DNA from: Chitinophagaceae bacterium
GTDB taxonomy: Bacteria; Bacteroidota; Bacteroidia; Chitinophagales; Chitinophagaceae
Direction: 5' to 3'
DNA length: 5,464 nt
NCBI GenBank assembly: GCA_019454915.1
Contig: JACFNM010000282.1
Location: 1-5,464, forward strand
This document shows, one piece after another, positions 1 to 2,712 of the stretch; the first letter of the stretch is position 1, and each line of letters starts with the position of its first letter. A program made the position numbers and the translations under genes. The notes under the pieces were generated by a model. It was not told where the DNA came from. It saw nothing but the letters and a program-made list of their open reading frames with translations, and did no database searches.

Positions 1-438
1 TTATACGATGGACCAATCTGGGCAAGCCATCATAACGTGCGGAAGATAGTACCGACACAACGACAACTGACAGATGACCAAATCAGGATGCTCATTGAAA
101 GAGGATCTGTGATTGGCGGCATGTTAGACTGCTGGGCAATGGACAACCGATTTATAGATATGGTTTCTGATCCCTGGCAACTGGATATACGGCTTGAGAA
201 TTTGGTTGACCATTGGGACCATATCTGTCAGATAGCGGGCAACAGTGAGCATGTGGCTTTCGGTACTGATCTTGATGGAAATTACGGCACCGAGCAGTCG
301 CCCTGGGATCTGAACTCAATTGCTGATCTTCAAAAATATCACGCTATCCTTTTGAAAAGGGGCTACAAGGAAGAAGACGTAGAAAATATATTTCATAAAA
401 ACTGGATCCGGTTTTTGAGGAAAGCCTGGGGGAGGTGA
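1..438 (+). CDS. M19 family membrane dipeptidase-like metallopeptidase, C-terminal part (5' truncated)
   Basis: The frame is open from base 1 and ends at TGA 436-438, giving the last 145 residues of a protein that is normally about 350-400 residues long; the GTG at 37 is internal. M19 (renal dipeptidase) enzymes are zinc hydrolases with a TIM-barrel fold that cleave dipeptides, and bacterial members can act on D-residue dipeptides. Visible family marks: WASHHN at residues 7-12 matches the conserved ASHSN/FSHSS segment carrying a zinc-ligand histidine; R21 in TQRQLTDDQ sits at the substrate-binding arginine position; ERGSVIGG follows, as usual; DHICQIAGNSEHVAFGTDLDG (about residues 72-92) holds the conserved aspartate; GTEQSPWDL and the ending FHKNWIRFLRKAW match the bacterial M19 C-terminus. 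The N-terminal HxD and bridging Glu lie outside the window, so activity cannot be judged. The exact substrate is unknown. Confidence 0.93.
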   Translation, partial: LYDGPIWASHHNVRKIVPTQRQLTDDQIRMLIERGSVIGGMLDCWAMDNRFIDMVSDPWQLDIRLENLVDHWDHICQIAGNSEHVAFGTDLDGNYGTEQSPWDLNSIADLQKYHAILLKRGYKEEDVENIFHKNWIRFLRKAWGR

Positions 439-529
439 GAGGGTGAGAATGTGAGAAATGTGGAGAATGGGGAAATTTGAAAATGAAGGAATTTGAAAAC
501 CTGCCAGCCGGCAGGCTGGTTTGAAAATG
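434..529 (+). repeat. Purine-rich short tandem repeats (8-nt GTGAGA type, then TTTGAAAATG type)
   Basis: Units GGTGAGAG (434-441), GGTGAGAA (442-449) and TGTGAGAA (450-457) follow one another with exact 8-nt spacing, then a looser ATGTGGAGAATGG. The dipeptidase stop codon TGA lies in the first unit. TTTGAAAA then recurs at 476-483, 492-499 and 520-527; the first and third continue as TTTGAAAATG, and the second and third flank a G+C-rich dyad. The strand is strongly purine-biased. Its function is unknown; slippage-generated low-complexity DNA is the simplest explanation. Confidence 0.7.
497..522. repeat. G+C-rich near-perfect dyad
   Basis: The 26 bases read almost identically on both strands around the central GCCGGC, with two symmetric mismatch pairs (T502/T517 and A506/A513). 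An alternative fold is CCAGCC/GGCTGG with a GGCA loop. It is bracketed by TTTGAAAA units on both sides, suggesting one composite repeat element. No T-run follows on either strand, so it is not a standard intrinsic terminator. A repetitive-extragenic-palindrome-like element is possible, but cannot be shown from one copy. Confidence 0.6.
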
Positions 530-561
530 GGAGAACGAAAGCGGTTAGTACGCTCCTCGTT

Positions 562-614
562 ATCCGAAGTCTCAGACTTCGGATCTTCTATGTTCTTGCG
601 GGACTCCGTCTCGC
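562..614. repeat. Dispersed repeat, copy A, opening with a 10-bp stem hairpin
   Basis: Bases 562-571 and 575-584 are perfect inverted repeats (ATCCGAAGTC / GACTTCGGAT) with a 3-nt TCA loop. The following segment shares blocks AGTCTC, GACTTCG, ATGTTCT and GGACTCCGTC with 2349-2397. The last three blocks keep the same spacing in both copies (15 and 11 bases between block starts). A second small hairpin, GGAC-TCC-GTC(T), sits at 601-611. No T-tract follows on either strand. It looks like a structured intergenic repeat; no encoded protein is supported. Confidence 0.65.
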
Positions 615-663
615 ATCAATACTGCATCTTGGCTCGTCATACCGAAGATATGAGACACCAGAA

Positions 664-711
664 GTAGTCCCCCGGACACTTAGCGTGTCAAGCAAAGGAA
701 ATGCAGACTAC
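664..711. repeat. Nested inverted repeats between GTAGTC and GACTAC
   Basis: An outer 6-base inverted pair (664-669 and 706-711) encloses a 5-bp stem GACAC/GTGTC (675-679 and 685-689, loop TTAGC). The left inner arm is preceded by a run of five C (669-673) that has no G-run partner on the right, so the structure looks like a degraded longer palindrome. Function unknown. Confidence 0.4.
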
Positions 712-839
712 ATCCACCGGATAGCTCACACCAACGGATATTCTCAATGGAGATAAAATTTTAGTTGACAGCCGGAATGATCGAAAAAGGGCTGAAGCGG
801 TACGCAAAATAAATCAACGCAAACGAATAATAAAAGTAG

Positions 840-872
840 CTTGTTTCTACCCCCTATCCGGAATTAAATTTA
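840..872 (+). promoter_or_regulatory. Possible Bacteroidota-type promoter for the lipoprotein gene
   Basis: Bacteroidota primary-sigma promoters approximate TTTG, 19-21 bases, TAnnTTTG. Here CTTG (840-843), a 21-base spacer and TAAATTTA (865-872) match with one mismatch in each element. A start about 7 bases downstream would leave a leader of roughly 60 bases before the ATG at 941. The motif is weak and A+T-rich DNA gives many such matches, so this is only the best candidate seen. Confidence 0.25.
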
Positions 873-940
873 GGGTAGGAATAGGAATGGAGATTTGATT
901 CGCTAAGTCCAACTGCTCCCAATATAAAAAAAACAATAGC

Positions 941-1483
941 ATGACATTAAACATGACGTCAATTTTCAGAGCTGTATTTCTCGCGAGCTTGTCCTTTACC
1001 CTATTGCTGGGTGGTTGTTCAAAAAAGGGCAGTGATATGCCGGACGGCGGCGACTACTATTTTAAATTTAACGCCGGCAGCCAGTCTTATTCCTATACGG
1101 GGAATAGCTACGCCACCTTCAGCACCTCCGATGATCTTAACCTCGCCGGAATCGGCGGATTCGAAAACATGAGCGTAGGGACGAAGAATGTAGCTTCAGT
1201 GTTGATTGGAAGCCTGAACGAAATAACACAAAGCACCTATTCGGGGTTGGTTTATCCCGGTGCCACCGGCAATTCACCGGCAGTATTTTTTTCCTGGATT
1301 GATGAAAACGGAAAAACCTATGGCAGCCTGTACCAGGATAACGCCACCAATACGGTTACGATTACGCAATTATCATCCTCATCCGTTAAAGGAACCTTCT
1401 CGGGAAAAATCTATGACGTTTTAACATCGGGTTCTCCGGCTATCAACTTTTCAGGTGAGTTTTATGTAAAAAGAATGAATTAA
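941..1483 (+). CDS. Small secreted lipoprotein of unknown function
   Basis: This 180-residue protein starts with a type II signal peptide: a short polar N-terminus with one Arg (R10), a hydrophobic core (residues 11-23) and a lipobox LLGGC with the lipidated cysteine at C26. Signal peptidase II should cleave before C26. Residue +2 is Ser, not Asp, so by general rules the protein would reach the outer membrane; the acidic stretch after SKKGSD could affect surface export, but this is inference. The mature part is rich in Ser, Gly, Thr and aromatic residues and looks all-beta. Its end, VKGTFSGKIYD then NFSGEFYVKRMN, resembles the closing strands of small Bacteroidota lipoprotein domains (DUF6252/DUF5025-like), a tentative resemblance only. 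An A-rich leader precedes the ATG; a second ATG at 953 would also retain the signal peptide. It lies 28 bases upstream of the next gene and is probably co-transcribed with it. Confidence 0.85.
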   Translation: MTLNMTSIFRAVFLASLSFTLLLGGCSKKGSDMPDGGDYYFKFNAGSQSYSYTGNSYATFSTSDDLNLAGIGGFENMSVGTKNVASVLIGSLNEITQSTYSGLVYPGATGNSPAVFFSWIDENGKTYGSLYQDNATNTVTITQLSSSSVKGTFSGKIYDVLTSGSPAINFSGEFYVKRMN

Positions 1484-1511
1484 AAAAATAGTAACCATTA
1501 AAATATAATCC

Positions 1512-2102
1512 ATGCAGGGCGAAACATTTTCAGCGGGCAAAAATAGAATGACTATTTATTACGATCGGGGTCGGGTAGCGGGCAAAGACAAGAATATTGA
1601 AACGCGTGTTTCGGGTTCGGGAGGCGGCGGGTATTCCTACCAGGGTACCGGTGGTTCCGCACCCATCAGTATAACTTCTACCACTATCATTCACGACAAA
1701 ATTTACCTGCAAAAAGACGATGGAAAAGAACGTGCGGTAGAACTTACTAATTGGGATGTTGCCTGTCGCGAGGGGAACGATATGTTAGTGACCTGGATTA
1801 TTCCCGAGGGAAAAGAAAAGGGCAGTTATGTAGGTATTAAAAATATTACCAACGGAAGTGAATTGTTTAATGATGATGCCATTCGGGACCTCGCTAACCA
1901 GGACTTCATCAAGAATAAAGCCTTGAAATACTTTACGCTCATAGCAGCGCTCTTTTTACTTTACAGCATAGGAAAGGGAATAATGCTATTTATTGGTATT
2001 GCAGGGTTCATTGCATACGAAATTTACATTCGTAACAAAAACAAAGAAGCCGGCTGGGTTATCAGGAATTACCTGAAGCAGCTTCTGGATGCCAATAATT
2101 AG
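1512..2102 (+). CDS. Unrecognised protein with glycine-rich N-terminal part and C-terminal membrane hairpin
   Basis: The 196-residue product has no signal peptide. Residues 30-60 hold a distinctive segment, TRVSGSGGGGYSYQGTGG followed by APISITSTTIIHDKIYL, then a charged beta-rich stretch (KDDGKERAVELTNWDVACREGNDMLV to about residue 110). Residues about 138-156 and 157-174 are two closely spaced hydrophobic helices (YFTLIAALFLLYSIG and IMLFIGIAGFIAYEIYI), followed by the basic RNKNK and a short amphipathic tail. This fits an inner-membrane protein with a long cytoplasmic N-terminal domain, although topology is inference. The SGSGGGGY and TxxHDKIYL pattern recalls unnamed conserved proteins I cannot identify with certainty. 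ATG 1512 is the first start after an in-frame TAA at 1506-1508; a later Met is residue 13. It follows the lipoprotein gene by 28 bases, with no terminator between them. Confidence 0.8.
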   Translation: MQGETFSAGKNRMTIYYDRGRVAGKDKNIETRVSGSGGGGYSYQGTGGSAPISITSTTIIHDKIYLQKDDGKERAVELTNWDVACREGNDMLVTWIIPEGKEKGSYVGIKNITNGSELFNDDAIRDLANQDFIKNKALKYFTLIAALFLLYSIGKGIMLFIGIAGFIAYEIYIRNKNKEAGWVIRNYLKQLLDANN

Positions 2103-2277
2103 GGGAATACTGAACGAGCGGTGGGCATGCAGACCAATACGCTGGTATGAGGAGGAGCAGGATACCGGCAGATTGCTGCTTTACAAGGTACTGTATGTTA
2201 CGCTAATCATAATAGTAGTTCCTTCTGCTATGCGAAGTAATTATGTAAGAAAAGCATAGTGCAGTTGTTGCGGTCAT

Positions 2278-2296
2278 GCAGCATCAAAAATGCTGC
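2278..2296. repeat. 7-bp stem hairpin in the convergent gap
   Basis: GCAGCAT and ATGCTGC are perfect inverted repeats around the 5-base loop CAAAA. Neither strand has a T-run directly after it, so it is not a typical intrinsic terminator. It could stabilise a transcript 3' end or be a remnant of a repeat. Confidence 0.5.
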
Positions 2297-2303
2297 GCCG
2301 CCA

Positions 2304-2332
2304 AACCTTCCCGTGACAGGCAGGTTAGTTTT
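2304..2332 (+). terminator. Weak candidate intrinsic terminator for the plus-strand gene pair
   Basis: AACCT (2304-2308) pairs with AGGTT (2322-2326). After a one-base mismatch, CC (2310-2311) pairs with GG (2319-2320) and leaves a 7-base loop. AG and TTTT follow (2329-2332). The stem is interrupted and the T-run short, and the site is about 200 bases past the stop at 2102, so the call is weak; no better plus-strand candidate is visible in this gap. Confidence 0.33.
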
Positions 2333-2348
2333 ATAGCGCGATAACAAT

Positions 2349-2397
2349 AAGTCTCCCGACTTCGCATTCTTCATGTTCTCCCTGGACTCCGTCCCGC
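2349..2397. repeat. Dispersed repeat, copy B
   Basis: This segment aligns with 568-614 at roughly three quarters identity, with one single-base indel. Shared blocks are AGTCTC, GACTTCG, ATGTTCT and GGACTCCGTC. The hairpin is shorter here: AAGTC/GACTT (2349-2353, 2358-2362), which on the minus strand closes a GGGA (GNRA-type) loop. The second mini-hairpin GGAC-TCC-GTCC (2384-2394) is fully paired, where copy A has a G-T pair. It lies about 40 bases past the stop of the PID-CTERM gene and could act in 3'-end formation there. Confidence 0.6.
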
Positions 2398-2434
2398 CTA
2401 CCCCTCCTGTTCGTCCCTCACCATAGCCGTTAAG

Positions 2435-2644
2435 CTAAGGTTTTCCTTTGTCACTCTTTCTCTTATCGTAGGCTTTTTTAGCGCCATAAGCTACACCGGC
2501 GGCTATCAGTAAACCGATTCCGCCGTCAATGGGGATTTCTGCATCCGGATCGCCGCCCGGACCACCGGGTTGCGCCGGTAACGGTGTTGCAAATAATATA
2601 CCGGCTGTAATAATCACTACAGCAAACAAAGATTTCAGTTTCAT
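2435..2644 (-). CDS. PID-CTERM-type sorting-signal mini-protein, secreted
   Basis: The 69-residue product begins with a clear Sec signal peptide: MKLK, a hydrophobic core (residues 6-19) and a probable cleavage near LPA-Q (residues 22-25). The remainder is a short Gly/Pro/Asp stretch, then PIDGG (38-42), a hydrophobic helix GIGLLIAAGVAYG (42-54) and a basic tail KKAYDKRKSDKGK. This motif-helix-basic order is the pattern of PEP-CTERM-like sorting tails, and the PID form is known as a C-terminal signal in Bacteroidota; the processing enzyme for this protein is not in the window. If the tail were removed, only about 13 residues would remain between the two processing sites. The ATG at 2644 is the only start that supplies the signal peptide, and its leader is A-rich. 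The gene lies downstream of the large T9SS gene on the same strand, with a terminator between. I see no good promoter of its own. Confidence 0.85.
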   Translation of the reverse strand: MKLKSLFAVVIITAGILFATPLPAQPGGPGGDPDAEIPIDGGIGLLIAAGVAYGAKKAYDKRKSDKGKP

Positions 2645-2664
2645 AATCGTTCTTTTAATGTATT

Positions 2665-2704
2665 AAAAAATTAAAACTCCTCTCCATAATTATGGAGAGG
2701 AGTT
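2665..2704 (-). terminator. Strong intrinsic terminator after the large T9SS gene
   Basis: Bases 2675-2704 form a perfect 30-bp palindrome with a G+C-containing stem (CTCCTCTCC / GGAGAGGAG) and a TAATTA apex. Read on the minus strand, the stem is followed by TTAATTTTTT (2674-2665), so it is a hairpin plus T-rich tract, 8 bases past the TAA at 2715-2713. The plus strand lacks a clean T-run directly after the stem (a T6 lies at 2715-2720, inside the coding region), so the terminator acts mainly on the minus-strand gene. Confidence 0.85.
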
Positions 2705-2712
2705 GAGTTGGG

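Larger units (their letters stand above)
439..940. other. Gene-free intergenic region rich in repeats and hairpins
   Basis: About 500 bases separate the dipeptidase stop from the lipoprotein start. No reading frame here looks like a real gene. An 87-codon plus-strand frame (493-756) exists, but it runs through inverted repeats and a dispersed repeat, has no recognisable domain and no signal peptide. In order, the region holds a GTGAGA-type tandem repeat, three TTTGAAAA units, a G+C-rich dyad (497-522), a strong hairpin (562-584) leading a repeat shared with 2349-2397, a small hairpin (675-689) inside a wider GTAGTC/GACTAC inverted pair, and an A+T-rich leader (about 760-940) before the lipoprotein. 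Confidence 0.7.
2103..2434. other. Convergent intergenic region with hairpins, no gene
   Basis: This 332-base gap lies between the ends of a plus-strand gene and a minus-strand gene. No coding frame is convincing. It contains inverted repeats CTATGC/GCATAG (2228-2233, 2254-2259), GCAGCAT/ATGCTGC (2278-2296), a stem followed by TTTT (2304-2332) and a second copy of the dispersed repeat (2349-2397). Such placement suits transcription termination from both sides. Confidence 0.65.

Noticed and set aside
37..39. GTG as the dipeptidase start
   Set aside because: The 12 in-frame codons before it encode the conserved GPIWASHHN segment with a metal-ligand histidine, so the gene begins outside the window.
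434..529. CRISPR array
   Set aside because: The repeat units are 8-10 bases, directly tandem or irregularly spaced, and there are no unique spacers of regular length.
493..756. 87-codon plus-strand open frame
   Set aside because: It passes through the G+C-rich dyad, the 562-584 hairpin and the dispersed repeat, lacks a signal peptide or known domain, and has skewed composition typical of a spurious frame.
765..793. TTGACA as an E. coli-type -35 element
   Set aside because: No TATAAT-like element lies at proper spacing, and Bacteroidota primary promoters use a different consensus.
848..877. TACCCCCTA / TAGGGTA inverted repeat upstream of the lipoprotein gene
   Set aside because: The arms pair only imperfectly, so it is not convincing as an operator or terminator.
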